A stretch of 51,682 nucleotides of DNA from JBDLID01 sp039715055. GTDB taxonomy: Bacteria; Desulfobacterota; Desulfobulbia; Desulfobulbales; Desulfocapsaceae. Positions 17,847 to 25,924 of this stretch are shown here, in pieces. A program made the translations under genes and the position numbers. The first letter of the stretch is position 1, and the number at the start of each line of letters is the position of its first letter. Below the pieces are notes generated by a model, which worked only from the letters and a program-made list of their open reading frames with translations, did not search any database and was not told where the DNA came from. The DNA is taken from contig JBDLID010000004.1 of NCBI GenBank assembly GCA_039715055.1, positions 1 through 51,682 on the forward strand, read 5' to 3'.

Positions 17847-17990
17847 AAGGGTGTAGGGTTCAGGGTATAAGGTTTAGGGTATAAGGTTTAGGGTATAAAA
17901 GCAGGGTGCAGGGTTTAAGGTATAGGGTTTAAGGTTTAAGGGCTAAGGGTATAAGACGGGGTGCAGGGTTGAAGGTACAGGGTTTAAGGA
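17847..17990. repeat. degenerate heptanucleotide tandem array in the lexA leader
   Basis: About 20 units of seven bases, alternating GGGTATA, AGGTTTA, GGGTTTA and AGGTATA-like on the plus strand; hence CCCTAAA/CCTTATA-like in the leftward lexA transcript. The period is clear, but units differ by one or two bases. It fills nearly the entire predicted 5' leader of lexA, between the promoter (18014-18042) and the start codon at 17841, and would give a C/A-rich, weakly structured RNA. Copy number may vary between strains. Confidence 0.85.
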
Positions 17991-18002
17991 TTAAAAATCA
18001 CC

Positions 18003-18042
18003 AATGTACATATACATTATCTTGACAATGGGGAAATGTCAA
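18003..18042 (-). promoter_or_regulatory. SOS promoter with LexA-type operator for lexA-DUF72-imuB-dnaE2
   Basis: On the minus strand, TTGACA (18042-18037) is separated by exactly 17 bp from TAATGT (18019-18014), a good sigma-70 promoter. The dyad at 18003-18018, arms AATGTA and TACATT around a 4-bp centre, covers most of the -10 box and is the likely LexA operator. A second dyad, TTGACA / TGTCAA at 18022-18027 and 18037-18042, includes the -35 box. Operator identity is inferred from position and symmetry. Confidence 0.7.
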
Positions 18043-18085
18043 TACACTTTGTCTGGCTGTTACCCTCACTCCTGGCCCGCTGGAC

Positions 18086-18121
18086 AAAAAAAGGGGGAAA
18101 CCGGAAATACCGGCTTCCCCC
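18086..18121 (-). terminator. intrinsic terminator of the DUF1566 gene
   Basis: Leftward transcript folds into a 12-bp G/C-rich stem with one mismatch (GGGGGAAGCCGG / CCGGTTTCCCCC, five-base loop), followed by seven T residues. It insulates the lexA promoter just downstream from read-through. Confidence 0.88.
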
Positions 18122-18150
18122 CTGGTTGGAAGTTTAGATGGATGTAACTG

Positions 18151-19095
18151 CTACTCGATGGTTCGGCAGAGACGACCGAAACCTCCGGGAATGGTGCCTG
18201 ATGACCAGAACGATCTTCCCTGCTTGTAATCAACAAACCAGTAGCCACCGGGCTTTCGTTTGGCGGCCACAAAGATGAACGGCTGTTCCTTGGAAAAACA
18301 GTTGTCGAGATAAAGGCCTTTAGGGTTGCGCTCCCTTTCCATGAGCGACATGGCCTCTTCCAGCGTTGGCAGGCGCCATTTGTCGTGCCCACCATATCCT
18401 TCTTTGCCGTCGATCTGCTCAATAACGCGCTGCATACTGCGGATTGAATTGATGTCCAGGCCGCCCCGCTGCCACATGAGGCCGGTACGAAGATCAGTGA
18501 CTGTTAACCCGTCATCATTGTCAACCAGATGATTACCAAAGTCACCTTCCGGGTTGAGTTCGGCGTCAAAAAAATTCCACTTTTTGATCACCGCCTCGGC
18601 CTCTTCATCGGTAAACAGGTCGAATTCAGATGGAAATACTACCTGCTCCCCCTCAAACGTTGAGCTGCCGGCCTTGGGCAGATCTCCCATGTACTCCTGC
18701 TCAGCCTGACTCTCTTTTAAAGGAACCACAAAAGCATTATCCTTGGCTTCCACGACATTGCTCTTCAGCCATTGCTTGAGAGCATCGTCAATGGCGTAAC
18801 TTCGCTCAAAAAATGAGGAACTGCCCTGGCTGCGGACACATTCCTTCACCATATCGACTGGGGCCTCAATCTCAGCTACAACCTTGGCGTGCTTGACCCC
18901 TCGCTCCATGAGACATAACTTGGGTACTTCTCCCCAGTTATCGATAAAAAAATAAAGAATCCGCTCGCTGTTATTTCGAACCCTCTCTCTGCCCCCCCAT
19001 GATTCGTAAGTACCGAAAGTCATGTCGGGAGTCATCTCCCAGTCAATTGTTTTTATTGTATCATTTCCAATATCCAGATTCTTGAACATACCCAT
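18151..19095 (-). CDS. DUF1566 / Lcl C-terminal domain protein
   Basis: A 314-residue protein whose C-terminal third has the DUF1566 (Lcl_C) pattern: 'GLTVTDLRTGLMWQRGG', 'GHDKWRLPTLEEAMSLME', 'GGYWFVDYKQGRSFWSSG' and 'GRLCRTIE'. These are the repeated Trp/Gly-rich signatures seen in Lcl-type adhesins and many deltaproteobacterial proteins. The N-terminal 190 residues are acidic and unrecognised. There is no signal peptide, so it is probably cytoplasmic. AAGGAG precedes ATG 19095. It is monocistronic, ended by the terminator at 18086-18121. Function unknown. Confidence 0.7.
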   Translation of the reverse strand: MGMFKNLDIGNDTIKTIDWEMTPDMTFGTYESWGGRERVRNNSERILYFFIDNWGEVPKLCLMERGVKHAKVVAEIEAPVDMVKECVRSQGSSSFFERSYAIDDALKQWLKSNVVEAKDNAFVVPLKESQAEQEYMGDLPKAGSSTFEGEQVVFPSEFDLFTDEEAEAVIKKWNFFDAELNPEGDFGNHLVDNDDGLTVTDLRTGLMWQRGGLDINSIRSMQRVIEQIDGKEGYGGHDKWRLPTLEEAMSLMERERNPKGLYLDNCFSKEQPFIFVAAKRKPGGYWFVDYKQGRSFWSSGTIPGGFGRLCRTIE

Positions 19096-19467
19096 CTTGA
19101 TCTCCTTGCACTGGTTAACGCTTATTTTTTTTGTGAAAAATGCGCCAAAAGAAGGTTGACTATTTTTTATTTAGGATCAATTATAGTTACTATTCTCAAA
19201 ACTGTCCAGCAAAATTTCTGCGCTGCAGAGGAAGAGATTCAGAAAGAATTTGGCACGATCTGATGGGTATGTTACTTTGCAGTCAACAAACAGATCACTC
19301 GCTTTATCCCAATGGGTTTATAAGAAAATTGGTAACTATTCAGCTGCACTCCATCTTGCCCCATTTAAGCCTTCTCACATAGCACAAGTATGCTTCGAAG
19401 CCTTAAATGACCCAATCTGAAGCACATCTGAACAGTTAAGAAAATTGAAGTGTTACCCGGCTGAGAT
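19096..19467. other. gene-free stretch containing a dispersed repeat copy (19379-19444)
   Basis: Some 370 bases with no credible gene; a short open frame at 19140-19382 has no ribosome site and no protein-like composition. Its last part, 19379-19444, matches 27177-27243 (TAGCACAAGT, GCTTCG, AGCCT, TGACC and CTGAACAGTTA in the same order and spacing), so it is one copy of a repeat located shortly upstream of a start codon. Confidence 0.5.
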
Positions 19468-19992
19468 ATGAAGAAATTTTCCCTGTTATTTGTTGGTGAT
19501 TCCCTCATTGCAGATTTCAATTGGCAATCACGGATGCCCAACTTCATGGTTCACAATTACGGTGTTCCCGGTGAAACCGCCCTGGGTCTGCTGGATCGAC
19601 TGCACCTGGTTCACCAGGAAATCTCCAACCCGGACGCCATCCTCGTAATGATCGGTACCAACAACCTGCTCATTGAGGATTACAGTTTTACCGAGGCGCT
19701 CAAGGAAATCATCACCAAGCTGACCAACCTCTACCCGGGAACAGAGGTCATCGTCAACTCAACCCTTCCCTTCAAGGCTCCCTGGCTGACTGAAAAAACT
19801 CTTAAACGCATCAACAAAACCACTGAAACCATGACTCTCAAGACCGGGTCCTGCTACCTTGATATGTACTCCAAGTTCGAAAATTCCAAGGATCAGCTGT
19901 TTGCACTTGACGGCATTCACCTTACTGAACTGGCTTACGATATCTGGAGCAGATCCATTCTCGAGTTCATTGCCTTTCTGGTCGAAGACTGA
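19468..19992 (+). CDS. SGNH/GDSL-family hydrolase
   Basis: A 174-residue esterase/lipase-type hydrolase. The block I motif is G10-D11-S12 in 'LLFVGDSLIADF', block III is G63-T-N-N66, and the catalytic Asp148/His151 pair is in 'ALDGIHLTELAY'. Gly37 in 'YGVPGETALGL' provides block II. No signal peptide is seen, so it is cytoplasmic and resembles the lysophospholipase L1/TAP-like or acyl-carbohydrate esterase groups; substrate unknown. It sits 49 bases before the secreted OB-fold gene on the same strand. Confidence 0.85.
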   Translation: MKKFSLLFVGDSLIADFNWQSRMPNFMVHNYGVPGETALGLLDRLHLVHQEISNPDAILVMIGTNNLLIEDYSFTEALKEIITKLTNLYPGTEVIVNSTLPFKAPWLTEKTLKRINKTTETMTLKTGSCYLDMYSKFENSKDQLFALDGIHLTELAYDIWSRSILEFIAFLVED

Positions 19993-20041
19993 GACAGTAC
20001 ACCACCCCCAAATACAAAACAAATTCAAACAAGAGGAAGAC

Positions 20042-20887
20042 ATGTTCAAGAAATTCTATCAACCGTCCGTTGTGGCGATTTTTGCAACTCTGGCCCTATC
20101 CGCCACCCCATTCAGCGCCGGCGCCTTTCCAAAAGACGGCGGCGCCTCCGCAGGAATGACCGCAGCCCAAAGCGGCGGTGTTAAAGCCAAGGTTCTGGAA
20201 ACAATGAATTCAGGCGGGTACACTTATTTTCATGCCGAGACCGCAGACGGCAAGATCTGGGTGGCTGTTCCTGAAGCCAAGATCAGCAAAGGCCAGGAGG
20301 TCACTTACCTGCCGGGTATGGTCATGAAGAATTTTGAGTCCAAGACCCTTGGGCGCACCTTTGAGTCCGTTGTCTTCTCCTCCGGACTTGCAGGAAATGG
20401 TAAGGGCGGCAATCCGCATAAGGCTGCTCCCAAGGCAAGCACGGGCGGAGACTCCTTTGACACAGCCCTCCAGGCTGAAACCGGCATGGCCATGCAGGCT
20501 GCTCCCAGTCCCCAGGCTGCAGGTTCCGGCGGTTCAATGGGTGCCATGGTTCCCCAGGCCGACATCAAAACCGACAAGGCTGCCGGGGAAAACAGCTACA
20601 CTGTTGGTGAGATTTTTGAAAAACGCAAAGACATCAGCGGCAAGACCGTTCGTGTACACGGCAAAGTGGTTAAATTCAGCCCTTCGATCATGGGCAGAAA
20701 CTGGATTCACCTCCAGGACGGTACCGGCGACGCTCTCCAGAACACCCATGACCTGGTAGTAACTACCAATGACAAGCCCGGCGACAAGAAAGAAATCACC
20801 ATCGAGGGTAAGGCTGTAGCCGATCGTGACTTTGGCGCAGGCTACAATTACGTGGTTATCATTGAAGACGCCAAAATCATCAAATAA
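20042..20887 (+). CDS. secreted two-domain protein, NrfJ-like plus OB-fold
   Basis: A 281-residue exported protein. Signal peptide residues 1-28 (cleavage after 'FSAGA'). Residues 45-110 ('VKAKVLETMNSGGYTYFHA..GKIWVAVP..FESKTLGRTFESVVFSSG') match the NrfJ-like beta-barrel found near cytochrome nitrite reductases. An Ala/Gly/Met-rich linker (112-185) leads to a second barrel, residues 193-281 ('YTVGEIFEKRKDISGKTVRVHGKVVKF..IMGRNWIHLQDGTGD'), an OB-fold of the periplasmic nucleotide-binding-like type. AGAGGAAG precedes ATG 20042. No cytochrome gene is nearby. It may bind a metal, heme-maturation partner or oligonucleotide; unproven. Confidence 0.72.
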   Translation: MFKKFYQPSVVAIFATLALSATPFSAGAFPKDGGASAGMTAAQSGGVKAKVLETMNSGGYTYFHAETADGKIWVAVPEAKISKGQEVTYLPGMVMKNFESKTLGRTFESVVFSSGLAGNGKGGNPHKAAPKASTGGDSFDTALQAETGMAMQAAPSPQAAGSGGSMGAMVPQADIKTDKAAGENSYTVGEIFEKRKDISGKTVRVHGKVVKFSPSIMGRNWIHLQDGTGDALQNTHDLVVTTNDKPGDKKEITIEGKAVADRDFGAGYNYVVIIEDAKIIK

Positions 20888-20945
20888 AACCCTCTGAATA
20901 TCAAGGGTGCTTCAAGGTTCCTTGAAACCAGGGGAATGATACCCC

Positions 20946-21890
20946 ATGAATATCACCATCGTTGGTCCGGGTGCCCTTGGTTGCCTGTTCGGCGTGCTGC
21001 TTGCCAGACACGCCGAACAGGCGGGCCAGGGAGTCCGGATTCTCGATCATAACCCTGAAAGGGCTGAACTTCTCAACCGGGTCGGCCTGAGCTGTACTGA
21101 CGGCGATGGAGAAGAACCGGCTTCAGTCCCGGTCTCTGCCTCCCCCAGTGATGTTGAAACAAGCGATGTTGTCATCTTTTGCGTCAAATCCTACACGTTG
21201 AACCAGGCCTTAGATAATCTTCGCCCCCATCTTCGGCCCGAAACTCTTCTGCTCTTTCTCCAGAACGGCATCTCCCATCTTGACATACAGGAACGGCTGC
21301 AGCTTGCTCAGCCACCTGCCTACGGAGTCAGCTCTGAAGGAGCCACCCTGCTCGGCACCGGTAAGGTGCGTCATGGTGGGCATGGAATCACTCGACTCGG
21401 CTTTCTTTCCTCCGTCTCCCGTGAAAGAAGTGCTCTTTTGACCGCTCTGAGCAAACGATTTGACCAGGCTGGAATTAAAACTTCACTCTCCGCTGACATT
21501 CTTGGTCGCATCTGGCAGAAGCTCTTTGTCAATATTGGGATCAACCCCCTCACCGCTATCTACAATCGCAGCAACGGTCAACTGCTCACCTCCTGTGCGG
21601 CCAGAAGTCGATTGAAAAATCTGGTCAGGGAGGCTGAAGAGGTAGCAAAAGCAAAGAAAATCAATATCCATGAAGATCCGGTAAACGCCACGCTTTCCGT
21701 CTGTCGTTCAACAGCGAGAAATATCTCTTCAATGCTCCAGGATGTCCGCAGCCACCGACAAACCGAGATTGAGGCAATCAGCGGAGCCCTGATCCGCGAG
21801 GCCCAAAATATCGGGATTCAGACCCCATACAATGACAAGGTGTACCGGGAAGTCAAAGCCATTGAGGAGCGGCAGCGCCATGAGAGTTAA
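20946..21890 (+). CDS. panE: 2-dehydropantoate 2-reductase (ketopantoate reductase family)
   Basis: NADPH-dependent reduction of ketopantoate to pantoate in pantothenate/CoA synthesis, or a related 2-oxo acid reductase. The Rossmann motif is GPGALG (residues 7-12; the family usually has GxGxxG), followed by 'VVIFCVKSYTLNQAL', 'LLLFLQNGISH', and the C-terminal helical domain 'KLFVNIGINPLTAIYNRSNGQLL' containing the conserved Lys and Asn. The 314-residue length is right. AGGGGA is nine bases upstream of ATG. It overlaps the next gene by 11 bases, so it leads a panE-HAD-NUDIX operon. Paralogues of PanE are common, so the substrate is not certain. Confidence 0.85.
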   Translation: MNITIVGPGALGCLFGVLLARHAEQAGQGVRILDHNPERAELLNRVGLSCTDGDGEEPASVPVSASPSDVETSDVVIFCVKSYTLNQALDNLRPHLRPETLLLFLQNGISHLDIQERLQLAQPPAYGVSSEGATLLGTGKVRHGGHGITRLGFLSSVSRERSALLTALSKRFDQAGIKTSLSADILGRIWQKLFVNIGINPLTAIYNRSNGQLLTSCAARSRLKNLVREAEEVAKAKKINIHEDPVNATLSVCRSTARNISSMLQDVRSHRQTEIEAISGALIREAQNIGIQTPYNDKVYREVKAIEERQRHES

Positions 21891-22452
21891 CAGTTCCGAG
21901 ATCGGTTTTGATTTTGACGGTGTCATCGCCGACACTGCTGAGGCCTTTATCCGACTTGCCTGTGAAGAACACCACTTCTGTTCATTTAGCCTTGAGGACA
22001 TCACCAGTTTTGAAGTGGAAAACTGCCTTGATATGCCCGCTGACACCATTGAGCGGATTTTTCTCGACATCCTCCACGACTCCCTGGCCTCCCGGCTCAG
22101 ACCCATGGAAGGATCGGTCGAGGTATTAAGCCGGATGAGCAACATCGCGCCGGTTACCATTATCACCGCAAGACCATTGGAAAAACCGGTTATCGACTGG
22201 CTTGATCACCACTTTGAGGAACCGGCTCGGGAAAAGATCAGGCTGGTGGCCATGGGCAACCATGATGACAAGGCCCGCTATATCCATGACCACGGGCTGC
22301 GCTACTTCATTGACGACCGCAGCGACACCTGCCGCCAGCTGCATGCGGCCGACATTCACCCTTTTGTTTTCTCACAGCCCTGGAATCGCGGGAAACACCA
22401 GTTTGCAAGCGTTGCAAACTGGCAGGAGATCGGTGAAATGGTGGGGGTCTGA
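21880..22452 (+). CDS. HAD-superfamily 5'-nucleotidase-like phosphatase
   Basis: A 190-residue haloacid-dehalogenase phosphatase. Motif I is D11-F-D13-G-V ('GFDFDGVIADT'), motif II 'TIITARP', and motif IV 'YFIDDRSDT'. The helical cap and 'FSQPWNRG' near the C-terminus resemble the 5'(3')-deoxyribonucleotidase (NT5C) branch, so a nucleotide monophosphate is a likely substrate. ATG 21880 overlaps the panE 3' end and is preceded by GAGGAGCGG; an in-frame ATG at 21832 is buried in panE. The NUDIX gene starts four bases after its stop, and together they look like a nucleotide-cleaning pair. Confidence 0.83.
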   Translation: MRVNSSEIGFDFDGVIADTAEAFIRLACEEHHFCSFSLEDITSFEVENCLDMPADTIERIFLDILHDSLASRLRPMEGSVEVLSRMSNIAPVTIITARPLEKPVIDWLDHHFEEPAREKIRLVAMGNHDDKARYIHDHGLRYFIDDRSDTCRQLHAADIHPFVFSQPWNRGKHQFASVANWQEIGEMVGV

Positions 22453-22456
22453 GAAG

Positions 22457-22879
22457 ATGAAATGCCCGAAATGCAACCAGGAGGTCAACCCGTACCAAAA
22501 TCCCATCCCCACGGTTGATATCATCATCGAGGTAGGAGAAAAGATTGTCCTCATCAAGCGCAAAAATCCGCCTCCGGGCTGGGCTCTTCCTGGGGGCTTT
22601 GTTGACTATGGCGAGTCCTATGAAGAGGCTGCGCGACGTGAAGCCCTTGAGGAAACGGGTCTTGCGATCAGAAAGCTCCACCAGTTCCACACTTACTCCA
22701 ATCCCGGACGCGACCCTCGCCACCACACCGCCTCAACCGTCTTTATCGCAGAAGCGGACAGCCCTCCCACAGCCGGCGACGATGCTGCCGAGGCAGCCCT
22801 TTTCTCAAGAGACACCCTGCCCGAGCTGGCCTTTGATCACGGGAAGATCCTGGAAGATTACTTCAACTGCAGATCCTAG
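22457..22879 (+). CDS. NUDIX hydrolase
   Basis: A 140-residue pyrophosphohydrolase of nucleoside diphosphate derivatives. The full NUDIX box (G-x5-E-x7-REU-x-EE-x-GU) is readable at residues 46-68, within 'GGFVDYGESYEEAARREA' and 'LEETGL'. The N-terminus begins MKCPKC, a possible half zinc site. 'VVLIKRKNPPPGWALPGG' resembles ADP-ribose or NADH pyrophosphatases. It closes the panE-HAD-NUDIX operon. Exact substrate unknown. Confidence 0.9.
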   Translation: MKCPKCNQEVNPYQNPIPTVDIIIEVGEKIVLIKRKNPPPGWALPGGFVDYGESYEEAARREALEETGLAIRKLHQFHTYSNPGRDPRHHTASTVFIAEADSPPTAGDDAAEAALFSRDTLPELAFDHGKILEDYFNCRS

Positions 22880-22901
22880 GAGCCTGTCGATCTTCCGGCT
22901 A

Positions 22902-23468
22902 TTATTTTCCCGGCAGCTCGTACTTGCCGAACTCCCAGTAACGGTGACCGGGTTGACGCGGACCACTCCATCCGGCGGACAGTAGATTGTGGCCGATCAT
23001 TTTATTGAGAATACCGTGTCCGACAAAAAGGAGCGGCCCTTCATCGGCTGCCGCCTCTGCCAGCCTGACAGCACAACTCCTGGCTCTTTGACGAGCATCA
23101 TCCAAAGATTCACAGTTTGGGCAATAGCCGAGAAACCAGAGAATCCGTGCTGTCACGACCCAGACACCAGGCGGTAAACGGGGTGATGGAAAGTTTAATC
23201 CGGGAAGCTCAGCCTCTCTGAAAAGCGGATCTCCATGAGTATCCCCAGAAAACCCCAGTGCCCCTGCAGACTCAATGGACCGTGGAAGGTCGCTGCATAT
23301 CACACTTCGGCACTGGTTTGCCATTTCCAGTGCCTGAACAGGTGGCTCATCTCCTGCTGCCAGGCCCGCCATATTGTACAAGCTGACCCAGTGGGAAATC
23401 GATCTGGCGTTCAGTCGGTCATTATGAGGGGGTTCCGGTCGGCCATGTCTCAATAAAATTATCTGCAT
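22902..23468 (-). CDS. histidine phosphatase family protein
   Basis: A 188-residue member of the phosphoglycerate-mutase-like superfamily. The catalytic RHG is at residues 7-9 (IILLRHGRPEPP), and the second catalytic His is in 'GPLLFVGHGILNKM'. 'VICSDLPRSIESA' supplies the conserved Arg/Ser region. Between them lies an unusual Pro-rich segment (FPSPRLPPGVWVV). It converges with the NUDIX gene with 22 bases between stops. It may act on a small phosphorylated metabolite; the substrate is unknown. Confidence 0.83.
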   Translation of the reverse strand: MQIILLRHGRPEPPHNDRLNARSISHWVSLYNMAGLAAGDEPPVQALEMANQCRSVICSDLPRSIESAGALGFSGDTHGDPLFREAELPGLNFPSPRLPPGVWVVTARILWFLGYCPNCESLDDARQRARSCAVRLAEAAADEGPLLFVGHGILNKMIGHNLLSAGWSGPRQPGHRYWEFGKYELPGK

Positions 23469-23541
23469 AACTGTCTTTTGCAGCCAATGGCTGCTCGCCC
23501 CGGAGAACCAGAAAGCAGACCGCTGCTGTCAGCCAAAAAGG

Positions 23542-23672
23542 TTAGTGCCTTACTCCATGAAAACGCCAATAAAAAACAAGACGTAATGAAATAACTTTAA
23601 AATCAAAAAGTTAGCTCAACCACAAAAACACTTATCCAGCGACTCTAAAAAGTTTCACGACTTATCGGGTTA
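23542..23672. repeat. dispersed 131-bp repeat, copy A
   Basis: Matches 50670-50800 in the same order over its full length. The ends are the best conserved: TTAGTGCCTTACTCCATGAAAAC-like at the left, and CTTATCCAGCGACTCTAAAAAGTTT-like to GGGT at the right; the A-rich centre is more variable. There are no obvious terminal inverted repeats and no coding capacity. Here it lies between the histidine phosphatase and DUF808 genes, both leftward. Confidence 0.8.
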
Positions 23673-23711
23673 GAGATCTTCCAGCTGCGATATTTGCTGG
23701 AATCTCAAAGA

Positions 23712-24611
23712 TTACGATGCAGGAGCCCGCACGGCCTTGAACAGATGTATCGTAACCAGCAGAAGTGACCCGACAATCATCCCCGTGAGAAGTTCAGCAG
23801 CCACGGCTGGCAGGATTTCAAGGGCATGGTGAACAGCATCAATATTGTGAACAAACATACCGCCGCCCACCAGCAGCATGGCAACGGTACCGATAATACC
23901 CAACAGCCGGATTACTCTCGGCAGGGATGCGGCGAGGAACTCACCGCCCGATTTCAAAACCCTTGCTCGAAGCCCCTCTTTGGTGGCAGAACGTCTTATA
24001 AGAAAATAGCCGGTGTCATCCATTCGGACAATGAGAGCTACAAACCCATAAACACCAACCGTTGCAATCAGTGCGATCATGCTGACGACAATAATCTGGA
24101 GCACCAGGCTCTGACCGACCACAGTCCCCAGGGCAATAACGATAATCTCAATGGAGAGGATAAAGTCGGTACGTACAGCCGCCTTGATCTTTTTCTTTTC
24201 ACGCTGCTCAAGCTCCTCCGGATTGCTCGATTCCTCAGAGCTGCCGTCGACCTCTTCCGTCTTCTCATGCCCCCCATGGCCAGTTAGCCACTCATACACT
24301 TTTTCGACTCCTTCAAAACTGAGATAGGCGCCACCGAGCAGCAATATGGGAACAATGAGCCACGGCATGTAAGCGCTGAGCAGAAGCGCGACTGGAAGGA
24401 TAATCAATTTATTGATAATTGACCCCTTGGTAATCGCCCAGATGACCGGTAATTCCCTTGAGGCCTGGAACCCGGTGGCCTTCTCCGCATTGACCGCCAG
24501 ATCATCACCCAGCAGACCGGCTGTTTTTTTGGCAGCAACCTTGCTCATAACCGCAGCGTCATCGAGCAGTGCTGCAATATCATCCAGAATCGCAAAAATT
24601 CCACTGGCCAT
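23712..24611 (-). CDS. DUF808 family inner-membrane protein (YedI-like)
   Basis: A 299-residue polytopic membrane protein. The N-terminus 'SGIFAILDDIAALLDDAAVMSKVAAKKTAGLLGDDLAVNAEKATGF' is the DUF808 signature. It is followed by about six hydrophobic segments, an acidic/basic cytoplasmic loop (residues 118-145), and a C-terminal helix. GAGGACC precedes ATG. Function of the family is not known. No partner gene is evident. Confidence 0.88.
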   Translation of the reverse strand: MASGIFAILDDIAALLDDAAVMSKVAAKKTAGLLGDDLAVNAEKATGFQASRELPVIWAITKGSIINKLIILPVALLLSAYMPWLIVPILLLGGAYLSFEGVEKVYEWLTGHGGHEKTEEVDGSSEESSNPEELEQREKKKIKAAVRTDFILSIEIIVIALGTVVGQSLVLQIIVVSMIALIATVGVYGFVALIVRMDDTGYFLIRRSATKEGLRARVLKSGGEFLAASLPRVIRLLGIIGTVAMLLVGGGMFVHNIDAVHHALEILPAVAAELLTGMIVGSLLLVTIHLFKAVRAPAS

Positions 24612-24907
24612 ATTTTCTGGTCCTCATCACAGGGGTTTATTTTGTGACCAATTTCTTTGGCCACAAATACAATAAGAGTCATTACCGACTGTTTCCCACT
24701 ATAGCCTACTTTCACAGCCGCCTTCAATTGTATTCTTCCGGCCTCACCACAATGGTCTACAGAACAGGGCATCAGCTTGTATTTTCCTCTTACCTTCTTC
24801 TGCGATGTCAACTGTTTCCAGCCGCTATATCGGTAACCTTATTGATGGACAACAGAGCTTTGAGAGTGACTACACCTGCCCAGATAAATTCATAGTCGCG
24901 GTATTTT
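24612..24907. other. gene-free spacer between DUF808 and lysR-type genes
   Basis: About 300 bases; I see no credible reading frame, repeat or RNA gene. It should carry the DUF808 promoter. Confidence 0.3.
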
Positions 24908-25765
24908 TCAAAAGCGCTCTACAATTATTTCTCGAGCCACGCTCATGAAGGCATGCAGTGCTGCAGTTTCAACATTGTTGACATGGGTTAATATTCCAAC
25001 TCTTCCCTCGCTATTTTCAAGAGGAACAGAGTTGATATGAGGCGCTATGTGGGGCAGGGCCGATACTGACTCAGGCAGCAGACTGACTCCAACACCGCCA
25101 ATGATACATGCCAGAACAGCATCCATTCCTTTTAAAGTCAATTCCCTGGTCACATTGACCTGTAAATGATTGAGGTGCTCGTACAGTATCCGCCGATACT
25201 GGCTTGCCCTTGAAAAGGTCAATGTGGTCACCTCTGCTTGAGCGGAAAATTCGTAATCTACGCCGTGGACCAGCATCAACTTTTCCGGTCTGGAAAATCC
25301 ATAGTTGAGTTTGGGGTGTGCTATGGAAATATCTGTAAGCGCACAGTCCAGCTGATGGTTCAATAACTGTGCAGTCATGGTTTCGACAAAGAGCGACTGC
25401 ACATTGATCTCCACTTCAGGGTAGTGCTTGATAAATGCTTGAAGAATTTTTGGTAACCATGCAGTTGCAGCAGTCTGGGAAACTCCTATATTCAGGAGGC
25501 CGGAGATTTCATTTTGTGAGAATCTGGTTTCAGTGTCCTTTGCCAGTCGAACAATCTGTTTTGCCTGCCCTATGAGTTCACGACCATTGGCGGTAAGGGT
25601 CACCCCCCTGTTCTCACGGTAAAACAGCTGTGCATCAAGAGTGCTTTCCAGCTTCTTAATCCGGGCAGTCACATTGGGCTGAACACAGTTGAGCTTTTCT
25701 GCAGCCCGTGTAAAACCGCCGCTTTCCACAACCGTAAGAAAGACCATCAGGTCATAGATCTCCAT
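24908..25765 (-). CDS. LysR-family transcriptional regulator
   Basis: A 285-residue regulator: winged helix at residues 1-60 ('MEIYDLMVFLTVVESGGFTRAAEKLNCVQPNVTARIKKLES'), a linker helix, then a two-lobed ligand-binding domain ('LNIGVSQTAATAWLPKILQAFIKHYPEVEINVQ', 'MDAVLACIIGGVGVSLLPES'). The N-terminal pattern resembles the CysL/YtlI-type regulators. The start is ATG 25765, behind GGTGAT; the frame is open 57 codons further but lacks family sequence. It is divergent from the GNAT-dapF-like pair and probably controls it. Confidence 0.9.
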   Translation of the reverse strand: MEIYDLMVFLTVVESGGFTRAAEKLNCVQPNVTARIKKLESTLDAQLFYRENRGVTLTANGRELIGQAKQIVRLAKDTETRFSQNEISGLLNIGVSQTAATAWLPKILQAFIKHYPEVEINVQSLFVETMTAQLLNHQLDCALTDISIAHPKLNYGFSRPEKLMLVHGVDYEFSAQAEVTTLTFSRASQYRRILYEHLNHLQVNVTRELTLKGMDAVLACIIGGVGVSLLPESVSALPHIAPHINSVPLENSEGRVGILTHVNNVETAALHAFMSVAREIIVERF

Positions 25766-25821
25766 GTCATCACCATTTTTGATTGATTCATAAAAATTGA
25801 TTATTTGAAACAATATCACGA

Positions 25822-25850
25822 GTTGACCATAGTTCAAGTAACTGATCAAC
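25822..25850. promoter_or_regulatory. candidate LysR operator between divergent genes
   Basis: An interrupted dyad GTTGA (25822-25826) / TCAAC (25846-25850) encloses a second dyad AGTT-N5-AACT (25831-25843). Location midway between lysR and the GNAT gene suits a LysR binding site. Inference from symmetry and position. Confidence 0.4.
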
Positions 25851-25924
25851 AAAAGAACAAAAGGGTGGAAAGGTGCTTTTCCGGTGAAAGAACTGCCCCC
25901 TGACAGCAACGGAGAGCCACAGTT

